A DNA stretch of 59,024 nucleotides from Chloroflexota bacterium (GCA_026389845.1 JAPLHB010000185.1:1-59024), one strand, 5' to 3'. Shown: positions 10,135 to 18,819, counted from the stretch's first letter. Notes: generated by a model from the letters alone, not told the origin. Numbers and translations: made by a program.

Positions 10135-10199
10135 CAAGGTGATGGGGTGACACGGTGACAAAGTGAACGTCCAATCTCCAATCTCCAATCTTCAATTTC
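10133..10199. repeat. Octamer then heptamer tandem repeats at the start of the nucleotidyltransferase gene
   Basis: GGTGACAA-type octamers run from 10136 to about 10165, followed by three CCAATCT heptamers (about 10169-10190). The only usable start codon of the next gene, GTG 10163, lies inside this block. Confidence 0.7.
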
Positions 10200-11728
10200 T
10201 AGTCTCCCGCGTCCTCGCCTTCATCGCCTCTCGCGGCGCGCCCGCCTGGCTGGTAGGCGGCTACGTGCGCGATCAACTGCTGGGTCGCGTCAATCACGAC
10301 CTGGACGTGATCGTGCCCGAGGGCGGCATCCCCCTGGCGCGCACCATCGCGGCGGCCTTCGATGGCGCGTTTTTCGTGCTCGACCACGACCGCGACGTGG
10401 GCCGGGCGATCCTGCGAGACGAGATCGGTAATGAGCTGGACGTGGACGTGGCGCGTCTGCGCTCGCCGGAGTTGCTCGACGACCTCAGTCTGCGCGACTT
10501 TACGGTCAACGCGATTGCGGTGGGTTACGTGCTTGGCACTTCCGAGGCGCCTGGCACGTGGGGGCAAGTTTTCGACCCCTTCGACGGTCGCGGCGACCTG
10601 ACGAAGCGCCTGATCCGCGCGGTGACCGAGGGCGCGTTCCACGACGACCCGCTGCGGATGCTGCGCGGCGTACGGCAGGCCATCGAGCTGGGCTTCCGCA
10701 TCGAGGATGCGACGTACAACCTGATTCGCCGCGACGCACCGCTGCTGCCGACCGTCTCGGCCGAGCGGGTGCGGGATGAGCTGCTGCGGATCGTCGCCGC
10801 GCCGGGCGCATGGCAGCACGTCCGGCTGCTCGCCAGTCTCGACCTCCTGCAGCAAGCCCTCCCCGAAGCGGCAACCACCATCGGCGTGACGCAAACCGCG
10901 CCGCACTATCAGGACGTGTTCGACCACTCGCGCTCGGTGATGGCGCACCTGGAAGGGATCTATGCGCTCCTCTGGCCGGAGGCGGGCTACCGTGCCCCCG
11001 AGCCGGTCACCGACGATATGACCGTGCCCGCGGCCGCGGGGCAGTGGGTCGAGTTGGCCGAGATGCTGGCGCCCTATGCCGACGATCTGCGCGTTCACCT
11101 GGCGCAGCCGTTAGCGGCCGGCCGGATGCGCCGCGAATGGCTCACCTGGGCCGCGCTGATGCACGATTGGGGCAAGCCGGCCATGCGCTCGGTGGAGGAG
11201 GAAGGTCGCGTCCGTTTCCTGGGCCACGAGCACTTCGGCGCGCTGCTGGTCGAGCGCCGCGGCCAGGCGCTGAAGCTTTCGGCCGATGAGGTGGCCTATC
11301 TGGCGCGGCTGGTGGATCAGCACATGCGGCCCGGTCTGCTCTCACACGACTACCCGCCCAGCCATCGCGCCATTTATCGCTTCTATCGCGACGCGGGCAG
11401 CACCGGCCCCGACTGTGCACTCCTGGGCCTGGCCGATCACCTGGCGATCCGCGCGGCGAATCCGCTGCCGGATCATTGGGAGCATCGCCTGGGCACGACC
11501 AGGCTGTTGCTGGACGCCTACTTCCGCGCCCGCGGCGAGCGCGTCGCGCCGCTGCCGCTGCTCAACGGGCACGAGATTATGGGGGAGTTCGGCCTGAAGC
11601 CGGGGCCGCAGATCGGTGAACTGCTGGAAGAGTTGCGAGAGGCCCAGGCCGTGGGCGAGGTGACGACGGCCGATGCCGCGCGGGCGTGGCTGGCGCAGCG
11701 GCCGGTCAAGACGGGCCAAGTCACGTGA
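10163..11728 (+). CDS. CCA-adding-type tRNA nucleotidyltransferase with HD domain
   Basis: This 521-residue class II nucleotidyltransferase (poly(A) polymerase/CCA-adding superfamily) has the signature LVGGYVRDQLLGRVNHDLDV with the catalytic acidic pair, then DFTVNAIAV, the RNA-binding neck (HDDPLRMLRGVRQAIELGF) and a C-terminal HD domain (LMHDWGKP, H...D at about residues 333-420). It probably builds or repairs the tRNA 3' CCA end; strict CCA versus A-adding specificity cannot be read from the sequence. The frame is closed by a TGA at 10148, so GTG 10163 is the only plausible start. It falls in repeat DNA, so the first ~12 residues (MNVQSPISNLQF) are repeat-encoded. Confidence 0.88.
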   Translation: MNVQSPISNLQFLVSRVLAFIASRGAPAWLVGGYVRDQLLGRVNHDLDVIVPEGGIPLARTIAAAFDGAFFVLDHDRDVGRAILRDEIGNELDVDVARLRSPELLDDLSLRDFTVNAIAVGYVLGTSEAPGTWGQVFDPFDGRGDLTKRLIRAVTEGAFHDDPLRMLRGVRQAIELGFRIEDATYNLIRRDAPLLPTVSAERVRDELLRIVAAPGAWQHVRLLASLDLLQQALPEAATTIGVTQTAPHYQDVFDHSRSVMAHLEGIYALLWPEAGYRAPEPVTDDMTVPAAAGQWVELAEMLAPYADDLRVHLAQPLAAGRMRREWLTWAALMHDWGKPAMRSVEEEGRVRFLGHEHFGALLVERRGQALKLSADEVAYLARLVDQHMRPGLLSHDYPPSHRAIYRFYRDAGSTGPDCALLGLADHLAIRAANPLPDHWEHRLGTTRLLLDAYFRARGERVAPLPLLNGHEIMGEFGLKPGPQIGELLEELREAQAVGEVTTADAARAWLAQRPVKTGQVT

Positions 11729-11777
11729 CCGCCGATCGCTGACGGCCGAGCCAGGTGAAGTCGGTAAGGGGTCAGAT

Positions 11778-11806
11778 TTGACGTATGGGCCGGAGTGTGG
11801 TAAAAA
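11778..11806 (+). promoter_or_regulatory. Promoter of tRNA-Asp
   Basis: A -35 TTGACG (11778-11783), 17-bp spacer and -10 TAAAAA (11801-11806) lie 44 bp before the tRNA. Confidence 0.55.
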
Positions 11807-11849
11807 TGGGGTTGTCTGAAGCGCACGGCAACACGTGGCGAGGACATCT

Positions 11850-11922
11850 GGGGACGTAGTGTAGTGGCTAACATGTCGGCCTGTCAAGCCGAAGATCGCG
11901 GGTTCGAGCCCCGTCGTCCCCG
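11850..11922 (+). tRNA. tRNA-Asp (anticodon GTC)
   Basis: A 73-nt cloverleaf is visible. The acceptor stem pairs GGGGACG with CGTCCCC, the discriminator is G, the anticodon loop CTGTCAA (anticodon GTC) sits on a CGGC/GCCG stem, and the T arm is CGGGTTCGAGCCCCG. The 3' CCA is not encoded and must be added post-transcriptionally. The neighbouring nucleotidyltransferase gene is of the type that does this. Confidence 0.93.
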
Positions 11923-11995
11923 CTGGGACAATGTTGCATCAGTGGATAAAACGGCAACTTTACCACGAGTGCGGTAAGCAAGTGTCCCTTGATTC

Positions 11996-12026
11996 GAGCT
12001 CCTGCGAGGACCAGTCGCAGGAGCTC
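11996..12026 (+). terminator. 12-bp perfect hairpin downstream of tRNA-Asp
   Basis: GAGCTCCTGCGA (11996-12007) pairs perfectly with TCGCAGGAGCTC (12015-12026) around the loop GGACCAG. ATTCTTTGTC follows, a weak T-tract. It probably ends the tRNA transcript. Confidence 0.65.
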
Positions 12027-12322
12027 ATTCTTTGTCAAGGGCGTTTGCGCGGCCGCCCACCGTTGGGCGAAACCCTCAAGCTGATGTCCGGCCTCAATAA
12101 TAGCATCCAGCGCCGCCGGACGCAAACCAGGTTTGCCAGGTAGGCCGAAGAGTGATATGATGAAAAGTAGGAGTTGGTTGGGCAAAAGTACGACCGACCT
12201 GCGTCCGATTTCTTCTTGAAGGGCATGGCTCCTTGCGGCACTTGGTCCGAATTGATGCTCTTGTTGGCTGCACATGCGTGAGAAATCCTGTACAAGATCG
12301 ATCTTTACAGAGGTTATGGTCG
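12027..12322. other. Gap with a possible minus-strand transposase remnant
   Basis: No intact gene is visible. Read on the minus strand, the part near 12040-12140 gives AIIEAGHQLEGFAQRWAAAQ then TPLTKNE. This is faintly like the C-terminal part of IS66-type transposases, where W....LPLTNN-like strings occur. The evidence is thin. Base composition becomes AT-richer toward 12300. Confidence 0.25.
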
Positions 12323-14059
12323 ATGGAAAGAAAGCTCTTAGCGCGCGTCGTAAAATACCTCTCGCCCGGAATCCAGATCGCGACTGTGCTTGTTGCCCTC
12401 TTACTCGGTTTGGTTCAGATTCTTACTCCAGTTGATACTGTTGTCGTGGGCATACTTTTCTTGATCTTGGAGAACGTGGTTCTTCTTGTAGTAGAACGAG
12501 AAACTCTCCTGCCTTCAATAAAGGAATTAAGTGAAAGACACATACTCATGCAACATCAGTTGGTGGCGATGTCGAATTGGATTCTGAGCGATGAGTACAA
12601 AAATGCCTTCGATGATTTTGCAGGACGAATAGCGGATCTTGGGTCAGGTCGTTTTGTGCTCGAACTGAGCGATGTTCCGCAGATATCTCTCCAAATAGTT
12701 CGTGCACTAAAAAGGGAGGCCTTCGCCACTGTGGTGGTGGGGGTTTCCGATAAGTTCTTTGGTTCAGAGTTGGGTCAACAATACTTGCGGGAATGCTATG
12801 ATGCGGCAAAGAGAATCAGCGGCAGCTTTGTTCGGTTGTTCATATTTGAGCGGTTGAGCGATGTAACTCCTCTTCTGTTGAAGTTGATGGAAGAACATCG
12901 ACGTCAGGGCATAGAGGTGCTGGTCGCCACGCATGCGGAATTAACGGCAGAAAACCTGAATCCCGAAGACGACTTTGGGCTCTGGGACGGATACTGTTTG
13001 ATGCGAGTTGAAGTGGTGCCAGGGACGCTCTTAGCTAGAATGGCTGTCCATGTCGAAGGACCCGAGGCCGAACAGGCCAGACGGAAAAGTATCCGGCTTT
13101 CCCAGGTAGCAAAACCACTCGCCAAATTCCTAGAGGGCCTTTGCCAACCAGTGAATGGCATCCAATGGACGACGTTGCTACCACAGGTCCAGTCATTGGC
13201 ACCGCCAGTAGGTCCTTCCATGGCAGATATCAAGAAGATGTGGGAAATGGTAACCGCGAGTGGAGTAAAACCTCAACGCGTCCTGGTTTTGGGATATACA
13301 AAAGCGATAGTTGATTATTTCTTGCAAGAAGGCTGCTCTAAGGTTGATGTATTAGATATTGGCTTGTATCACCCACACCATGTCTGCTCACAGTCTCCAC
13401 GCAACATCTCCTTCATTCGCGGAAATTGGCTGACGTGGTCCAATCCATACGCCGAAGAATATGACGTGGTCTTAGGAGACGACGCAATAAACAACCTCGC
13501 TGTCTATCAATACTATATCTTTTTCCGCAATATCTCCAGCTTGCTTAAGCCAGATGGCCTACTAATTATGCGAGCAATAGGCAGGTATGGAAGCGATAGA
13601 GAGGACCTTCCCGGCTTTCAAACAACACTGTCGGATCTCAAGAAGATACTCAGGGCCAATGGATCTATCAAAGAGGACTATCTTGTTGCGCGGCTAATCC
13701 CTACGCTTCATTCGCCTGATTTCTACGATGAACCCACAAGAACGTTTGATATCAAACTCTGGAACAAGTGGCTCAGACAGGCGGAGGCTCAAGGTCTCTG
13801 TACTTATGAAGAAACCGCGAGCTTTAGCCTCAACTACCCGCTGCTAATGACTTCCCTGCCTTTCTCTGAACTACTGCAGTATGCGAAGGAGTTTTTCAAC
13901 TTTGTTGAGCAGAGCAAGGTGGATCAGGCTTACGTTGATCTATATCCAAAACTAGACGATTTCTATCGGATCTTGAGTTTCAGACCAAAGGTCGAGGTGA
14001 GCACTGGGCAAAAGATAAGATCGGCCGTGCTGGGAAGTGCTGACACAAATCATCTGTAA
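12323..14059 (+). CDS. Unrecognised membrane-anchored protein with a methyltransferase-like domain
   Basis: This 578-residue protein is encoded in DNA visibly AT-richer than its neighbours, which suggests recent acquisition. Residues ~12-60 hold two hydrophobic segments (IQIATVLVALLLGLVQIL; VVVGILFLILENVVLLVV). Residues ~65-280 form a soluble domain I cannot name (FVLELSDVPQISLQIVRAL, VVVGVSDKFFGSELGQQYL, HRRQGIEVLVATHAE). Residues ~320-430 resemble a Rossmann SAM-dependent methyltransferase: RVLVLGYTKAIVDYF, VDVLDIGLYH, EEYDVVLGDDAINNLAV, SLLKPDGLLIMRAIG. The C-terminal ~120 residues are helical and unrecognised. ATG 12323 is preceded by AGAGG about 9 nt upstream. It follows tRNA-Asp and precedes a truncated M16 gene, fitting an islet inserted by a tRNA. 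Confidence 0.7.
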   Translation: MERKLLARVVKYLSPGIQIATVLVALLLGLVQILTPVDTVVVGILFLILENVVLLVVERETLLPSIKELSERHILMQHQLVAMSNWILSDEYKNAFDDFAGRIADLGSGRFVLELSDVPQISLQIVRALKREAFATVVVGVSDKFFGSELGQQYLRECYDAAKRISGSFVRLFIFERLSDVTPLLLKLMEEHRRQGIEVLVATHAELTAENLNPEDDFGLWDGYCLMRVEVVPGTLLARMAVHVEGPEAEQARRKSIRLSQVAKPLAKFLEGLCQPVNGIQWTTLLPQVQSLAPPVGPSMADIKKMWEMVTASGVKPQRVLVLGYTKAIVDYFLQEGCSKVDVLDIGLYHPHHVCSQSPRNISFIRGNWLTWSNPYAEEYDVVLGDDAINNLAVYQYYIFFRNISSLLKPDGLLIMRAIGRYGSDREDLPGFQTTLSDLKKILRANGSIKEDYLVARLIPTLHSPDFYDEPTRTFDIKLWNKWLRQAEAQGLCTYEETASFSLNYPLLMTSLPFSELLQYAKEFFNFVEQSKVDQAYVDLYPKLDDFYRILSFRPKVEVSTGQKIRSAVLGSADTNHL

Positions 14060-14319
14060 CCTTCGTGTGTATTACCAACCCTCATGTCTTGCGACAGGCT
14101 GCCCTGGTGTGGCCAGGAGCCAGCTTGCCACCAAAGCGATGCTCGCTCACCAGACAGTCCGGTCTTACCCACCCTTGTTCTCACCCTAGGGTCGCGGCCC
14201 GGAACGGCCCGGCAGGTCCAGTCAGAACGGGATGTCGTCTCCGCGGGTCGCCTCCCGGCGATCCAGCCGACCAAGCGCGACCACCTCAACGTCGCCGGGG
14301 GGATGGCGAAGCGCAGGCG

Positions 14320-14975
14320 GATGGCCCGGTGGAACGCCACCAGATCACCCTGGCGCTGGGCGCATGCACGGTCGGCTGCGCACACGCCGATCGCTGGCCG
14401 TTGGAGGTTCTGGCGGAGCTCCTGGGGCAGCGCCTGCTGGCGGAGCTGCGGTTCCGCCGCGGCCTCACCTATACGCCGTGGGCCTACAACATCTTCCAGC
14501 GCGACAGCGGCTACTTCGCGGCGCAGGTCACCGTCGCCGACCGGCACGAGGAATGGGCGCGCGACACCCTGCAGGGGGAGCTTGACGAGCTCACGCAGGC
14601 CGCGCCGCGCCGCCGCGCGGTCCGCAACGCCGCGCGCCTGGTCTGGGCGAATTGGGCGGCCGCCGATGAGAACAACTACGAGCGCGCGGCCACCCTGGCC
14701 GACCCCATCCTCGACTGGCCAGCCGATCAGCCACCGCCCGATATCGAGGCGGAGCTGGCAGCAGTGACGCCGGCCGACATCACCCGCGTGGTGCGCACCT
14801 ACTTCGTGCCCGAGGGCGCTTCCTGGGCCGCCACACCCCCATCTTCGCCCTGGACAACCTGGTGGCAGGCTTCGACGACCGCCTGCGTGACGCCAAGCGG
14901 CTGGCGCTCCTGGGGCTGGACGCCGCGGCGGTCCACCTGCTCTGGCAGCGCCTGGCGCGGCCGGGGAAGTCGTAG
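14320..14975 (+). pseudogene. Remnant of an M16-family (insulinase-like) peptidase domain, frameshifted
   Basis: One frame from about 14324 reads RHQITLALGACTVGC, then ELLGQRLLAELRFRRGLTY and VTPADITRVVRTYFVPEG. This is the C-terminal (non-catalytic) half of an M16 peptidase; the HxxEH zinc half is absent. Near 14820 the sense moves to another frame, HTPIFALDNLVAGFDDRL to KRLALLGLDAAAVHLLWQ, ending at TAG 14973-14975, a segment I do not recognise. No start codon or zinc motif precedes it; 14060-14320 shows nothing recognisable. It is probably debris left when the upstream AT-rich gene was inserted. Confidence 0.6.
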
Positions 14976-14981
14976 GCAAAC

Positions 14982-15374
14982 ATGGCCACTAACGCTCAGA
15001 AGTCCACGACCAGCCGCACGGTAAAAGGCAACGCGGCGGCGCCCCCGCGCCCGGAGCCTGAACTGCGGCCGGTCGAAAAGCGCGCTGAACCGGCCGCCAA
15101 GACCGGTCAGGCTCCGCGCGCCAAAGCGCCCACGCCCCGGGCCGCCCAAAAGCCCAAAGGCCAGCCGTATCAAATGGAGATCGTGGCGCTCGCCGATACC
15201 ACTGCGGACCTGCCACCGCCCTGGCGCAAGCAAGCCATTCGGGCCATGCGCCCGCTCGTGGCCCTGTTCGAGCGCGCCTGGCGCGAGTTGCGCCGTCGCC
15301 CAGCCCCGGTAGCGGGTGATGCTGTTGCGCCGCGCAACCCGGTCGCCGCCGCCGATCCTACCCTGCCAAGCTAA
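14982..15374 (+). CDS. Hypothetical Pro/Ala-rich basic protein
   Basis: This 130-residue open frame begins at ATG 14982, 6 bp after the preceding remnant. The N-terminal ~60 residues are disordered and rich in Pro, Ala, Lys and Arg (EPAAKTGQAPRAKAPTPRAA). A short ordered part follows (PYQMEIVALADTTADLPPPW, RKQAIRAMRPLVALFERAW). No domain is recognised and no convincing ribosome site is seen. Composition allows a real gene, but a degenerate one is equally possible given the surrounding remnants. A long hairpin follows 43 bp downstream. Confidence 0.4.
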   Translation: MATNAQKSTTSRTVKGNAAAPPRPEPELRPVEKRAEPAAKTGQAPRAKAPTPRAAQKPKGQPYQMEIVALADTTADLPPPWRKQAIRAMRPLVALFERAWRELRRRPAPVAGDAVAPRNPVAAADPTLPS

Positions 15375-15417
15375 CCCCAGACTCGCCGGCCGGCACCTGC
15401 TTGCGGCCGCCGCACTT

Positions 15418-15466
15418 CCCATCCCTTGAAATTCCCGTACGCCAGGCGGGATTTTCAAGGGATGGG
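15418..15466. terminator. Near-perfect 20-bp hairpin in a 378-bp gene-free stretch
   Basis: CCCATCCCTTGAAATTCCCG (15418-15437) pairs with 15447-15466 with one mismatch around TACGCCAGG. No T-tract follows, so it may be a repeat or processed structure rather than a classic terminator. The rest of 15375-15752 holds only the promoter at 15668. Confidence 0.5.
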
Positions 15467-15667
15467 GGGCGGCTGAACCACCCTGTAGTTCCGCCGCTAT
15501 CTGGCGCCAAGCCGCCTGGCGGCACACAGATCACCCCCTACGGACGCCGGCGAACGCCCCCACGCCGCGCCGCCCACCGCCGCGACACCCACCATGAGTC
15601 AGGACTTAACCAGCGTCCAGCACTCTGGGACCGCGACTAACTGAGCGCCTGGCGGGAGTGGACGCGT

Positions 15668-15696
15668 TTGGCGACTCTCGGCAGCCATGCTATACT
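15668..15696 (+). promoter_or_regulatory. Promoter upstream of the split excisionase-like gene
   Basis: -35 TTGGCG (15668-15673), a 17-bp spacer and -10 TATACT (15691-15696) lie 56 bp before the ATG. Confidence 0.6.
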
Positions 15697-15925
15697 TGTC
15701 CCTGCGGCGACAAGCTGTTGCCGCGATCTTTGGCTGAGCCACTTGGGACACCATGCCTGAAGACTTTGATCCCCGCGCCTGGCTCACCACCCAGGAAGCC
15801 GCTGATCTGACGCACTACAACGTGCGCTATCTGCGGCAGTTGGTGAACGAAGGGAAGCTCACCGCGGTGCAGCGCGGCGGGCTCTTCTGGCTTGAACGGG
15901 CCAGCGTGGCAGCGTACCTCGCTGA

Positions 15926-16877
15926 GAGCGTGTTTTGAAAGTAAAACTGATGTAGCTCTGCATACTTGACATTCTGATGAATTTCGGGTGTCTTGATCCG
16001 TATAGGACGTGCATAACTATCCCAACGGAGCAAGCTCACCCATGAACCGCCAAGCCTATGATACCGATCTCAGCGATATCGGTTGGGAAATCCTGGCTCC
16101 CCTCATCCCACCTGAGAAAAGGGGGGGCCGCCATCGCAGCGTCGAGATGTGCGAAGTGCTCAATGCGATCTTCTATGTCTTGCGCAGTGGTTGTGCCTGG
16201 CGGCTGATGCCGCATGACTTCCCGGCATGGCAAACCGTCTATGGCTACTTCAGCCGCTGGCGCACGTGTGGCCTGTGGGAGCAATTGAACACCGCCCTGC
16301 GCGAGGCCGTGCGCGAATAGGAAGAACGCGCCGCCGAACCCACGGCCGCGGTCCTTGATAGTCAGTCGGTCAAGACGACCGCTGTGGCCGGAGAACGCGG
16401 CTACGATGGCGCCAAGCTGGTGACCGGCCGCAAGCGACACATTCTGGTGGATGTCTTGGGCTTGTTGCTCAAGGTCGTGGTGACGACGGCCAATGTGCCG
16501 GAACGCGAGGGCGCCAAGCAGTTGCTTGCGGCCGCCTTTGCGCAAGGGTTTGCCGACTTGGCCTTGATCTGGGCCGACGCGGGCTATAGCGGGCCAGCTT
16601 TCGCCGATTGGGTCCTGGAGCACTGTGGCTGGCTCGTCGAAATCATCAAGCGCAGCGATAGCGCCACCGGCTTCGTGATCTTGCCGCGGCGCTGGGTGGT
16701 CGAACGCACCTTCGGTTGGTTGACCCGCTGTCGTCGCCTCAGCAAGGACTACGAGGTGCTGTCCGCGACCAGCGAAGCCTGGATTTATGCTGCCATGGTG
16801 CAGCTTATGCTAAGCCGACTCGCTCGTAATCCCGCCGTGTATCTGTGAAAGTGCAATAAAACTTCTAAAACACGCTC
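15926..16877 (+). mobile_element. IS5-family (IS1031-like) insertion sequence, 952 bp
   Basis: Terminal inverted repeats begin GAGCGTGTTTTGAAAGT on the left and, read inward from the right, GAGCGTGTTTTAGAAGT. The element is flanked by TGA (15923-15925 and 16878-16880), the TNA-type 3-bp target duplication known for the IS1031 group. It contains one transposase frame with an internal stop. The insertion lies inside an excisionase-like gene. Confidence 0.88.
16042..16848 (+). pseudogene. IS5-family transposase with an in-frame TAG
   Basis: The frame reads DLSDIGWEILAPLIPPEKRG, YVLRSGCAWRLMPHDFPAW, then TAG at 16318-16320. It continues without frameshift as AAVLDSQSVKTT (first catalytic Asp), GRKRHILVDVLG, ALIWADAGYSG (second Asp), and PRRWVVERTFGWLTRCRRLS, where the ERTF Glu completes the DDE triad. 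The codon at 16318 would be Gln or Glu in an intact copy (one base change). The element is therefore probably not autonomous unless the stop is read through. Confidence 0.85.
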
Positions 16878-16996
16878 TGAGATGCTGCATCTGGGCGCGT
16901 CCAAGCACGATCCCTGGCGGACAGGCTCCCGCCAACGCCGCCGGGATGCAGCGCCTACCGAACCGGCGCGCGGCGGGTGAGGCAACCATCGCCACC

Positions 16997-17254
16997 ATGA
17001 CGCAAGAACTCGATTGGTCACAGTGGATCACCACCGGCGAAGCTGCGGCGCTGACCGGCTACAGTACCAGCAATTTCCGCAAGGCGCTCGCCCGCGGCCT
17101 GTTGCAGGGCCGCAAGAAAGGCCGCGATTGGTTTCTGGTGCGAGCTGACGTCCTGCGTTACGCTGAGGAGATGCGCCATCTCGGCGCCGCCCGCCATGAC
17201 CCATGGCGCACCGGCGCGCGCCAACGCAGCCGCGACGCGGCGGAGTCCGCCTGA
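16997..17254 (+). CDS. Excisionase-like HTH DNA-binding protein
   Basis: This is an 85-residue tandem paralogue of the IS-split gene just upstream: ITTGEAAALTGYSTSNFRKA, then RGLLQGRKKGRDWFLVRADV and MRHLGAARHDPWRTGARQR. The fold is the small winged HTH used by excisionases and MerR-like regulators. A basic C-terminal tail could contact DNA. ATG 16997 fits the start of the homology. No integrase or phage gene is adjacent, so a role in excision is not supported; it may be a small regulator. Confidence 0.75.
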   Translation: MTQELDWSQWITTGEAAALTGYSTSNFRKALARGLLQGRKKGRDWFLVRADVLRYAEEMRHLGAARHDPWRTGARQRSRDAAESA

Positions 17255-17349
17255 CACCCCGGCGGCTTTCAGCTCACCCCACCCAGCTTGCCGGTTCGAC
17301 GTTCGCCCGGCCGGGCGCCCGGCGCCAGACCGTCACGCGAGGATCACCG

Positions 17350-17812
17350 ATGATCGCCAGCCAACACGAAATCACTTCGCCCGCCCCGCTCCTTGACGCC
17401 CAGGGCGACCTGACGCAGGTCGGCTGGGCGCGTGCGCTGAGATCCGCCCCGTCACCTGCCTGGCAACCTGGACTGGGGTCGCGGGGGCTGGGTGTACCGC
17501 TCGTTCTGGGTCTGGGCCAGCGCAGCGGGGTTCCTGCGACCGCAGGGCGTGCAGCGCCCCGACCGCCGCACGGTCGGCCGCAACCTGGGCGGCGGCTGCG
17601 GCGACACCGCAGCGGCCACCGAAAACAGCTTGATCCGGAACGGCTGCAGCCACAAGCTGGGCCAGGTGGACTTCACCTACGAGGCGCACGATCGCAAGCA
17701 GCCCTGGCGGATGGTTGCGCCTGACGGCCGGCTCGAGCTGGAGTTCGGCCCCTGGCGCGACCTCACCGACCCGGCAGGCAACGGGCTCAAGCTGCCAAGC
17801 TGGGCGCCATAG
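17350..17812 (+). pseudogene. DUF2804 remnant with an internal deletion
   Basis: The frame from ATG 17350 starts with the DUF2804 N-terminus EITSPAPLLDAQGDLTQVGW. After ~17445 the homology jumps frame to NLDWGRGGWVYRSFWVWASA, then RTVGRNLGGGCGDTAAATEN and KLGQVDFTYEAHDRKQPWR, which are middle and C-terminal motifs of the family. A large internal portion is missing, so the gene is dead. DUF2804 proteins are usually over 300 residues; their role is not well defined. Confidence 0.7.
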
Positions 17813-17815
17813 GCG

Positions 17816-18742
17816 TCAGCCGGCGGAGGGCAGGGTCAGCACCTCATGCCCTGCTTCTGGGGTGTGGTCGCGGATGAAACGCCCGACGTGCTCGAGCGCT
17901 TGCTGGGCCTCGGGCAGATAGGGCGCCAGCAGGTGCCAAACGTGCCACATGCCCGGCCACACCTCGCAGGTCGTCGCCACCCCCGCGGCACGCGCCCGGT
18001 CAGCCAGCCGTTCGGCGCCCGCGGCCAGCAGCTCATCCGCCCCGACCTGGATCAACAACGGGGGCAATCCGGCCAGGTCGGCATACACCGGCGAGATCAG
18101 CGGCAGCCGCGGGTCCTGGCCCGCGAGGTAGGCGCGCACCATCACCTGCCCCATCTTGGCGCTGAGCACGAGATCGCGGCCGGTGCTGAGATCGCGGCTG
18201 CTGCCGCTCAGGTCCGCGGCGGGCGAGAGACAAACGGCGGCGGCCGGCAAGGGCGTCCCGGCCGCGCGCAGCGCCAGCAGCGTCGTCACCGTGAGGTTGC
18301 CCCCGGCCGAATCGCCGGCGATGACGATTTGCTGTGGTGCCACGCCGCTCTGGAGCAGCCAGCGGTAGGCGGTAACGCAGTCAGCGAGCGCCGCGGGGAA
18401 GGGGGATTCGGGGGCCAGGCGATAGTCCACAGCCAGGCTGCGCGCGCCGGCAAGCGGGTTCAGGTGGGCCACCATCCGGCGGTGCATGGCGCCCCAGCCC
18501 AGGATCCACCCCCCGCCGTGCAGGTAAAGCAGGACGCGCGGCGGGGGCTGACCGGCGGGACAGAGCCATTCGCAGGGCACGCCAGCGGCCCGCGCCGGTG
18601 TGACCACGACGCCGCGGGGCACGCCCGGCCCGCGCAGGGCGCTGCGGCGCAAAGCCGCCAGCGAATGCGCCAACTGCCGATCGGTGTAAGCGGCGGCCAG
18701 CCGGGCCGCGCTGCGGAAGAAATAGCTCTGCACGCTGGGCAT
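17816..18742 (-). CDS. Alpha/beta hydrolase, HSL/acetyl-esterase family
   Basis: This 308-residue esterase of the hormone-sensitive lipase type has the oxyanion motif YLHGGGWILG, the nucleophile elbow GDSAGGN, an acid-site region near LLIQVGADELLAAGAERLAD and the histidine near EVWPGMWHVWHLLAP. It would hydrolyse short-chain esters in the cytoplasm. The start ATG at 18742 has AGGAG about 7 nt upstream, and a good promoter lies ~50 bp further upstream. It converges with the DUF2804 remnant, with only 3 bp between. Confidence 0.9.
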   Translation of the reverse strand: MPSVQSYFFRSAARLAAAYTDRQLAHSLAALRRSALRGPGVPRGVVVTPARAAGVPCEWLCPAGQPPPRVLLYLHGGGWILGWGAMHRRMVAHLNPLAGARSLAVDYRLAPESPFPAALADCVTAYRWLLQSGVAPQQIVIAGDSAGGNLTVTTLLALRAAGTPLPAAAVCLSPAADLSGSSRDLSTGRDLVLSAKMGQVMVRAYLAGQDPRLPLISPVYADLAGLPPLLIQVGADELLAAGAERLADRARAAGVATTCEVWPGMWHVWHLLAPYLPEAQQALEHVGRFIRDHTPEAGHEVLTLPSAG

Positions 18743-18790
18743 GCTGGGTCTCCTGAGGTGGGGCGCGGGCTAGCAGACCTTCGTCCCCCA

Positions 18791-18819
18791 AGTATAGCGG
18801 CACGCGCCCACGGCGTCAA
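18791..18819 (-). promoter_or_regulatory. Promoter of the HSL-type esterase gene
   Basis: On the minus strand, -35 TTGACG (18819-18814), a 17-bp spacer and -10 TATACT (18796-18791) precede the esterase gene. Confidence 0.65.

Larger units (their letters stand above)
15753..16980 (+). pseudogene. Excisionase/MerR-like HTH gene split by an IS element
   Basis: The 5' part (15753-15925) encodes DPRAWLTTQEAADLTHYNVR, YLRQLVNEGKLTAV and RASVAAYLAE, a winged-HTH excisionase-type DNA-binding domain. The frame then runs into the IS and stops after 61 codons. Removing 15926-16877 with one TGA target copy restores a continuous frame: YLAEMLHLGASKHDPWRTG, then SRQRRRDAAP, ending at TGA 16978-16980 (90 residues). 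The restored tail matches the tail of the next gene (EEMRHLGAARHDPWRTG), which shows the gene was intact before insertion. Confidence 0.88.

Noticed and set aside
11868..12275. Minus-strand open frame ending in GDDGARTRDLRLDRPTC
   Set aside because: Its C-terminal part is the antisense of tRNA-Asp, a well-known false protein; no ribosome site or domain.
11900..14320. tRNA-Asp 3' end as an integrative-element attachment site
   Set aside because: I saw no second copy of the tRNA 3' end downstream and no integrase gene.
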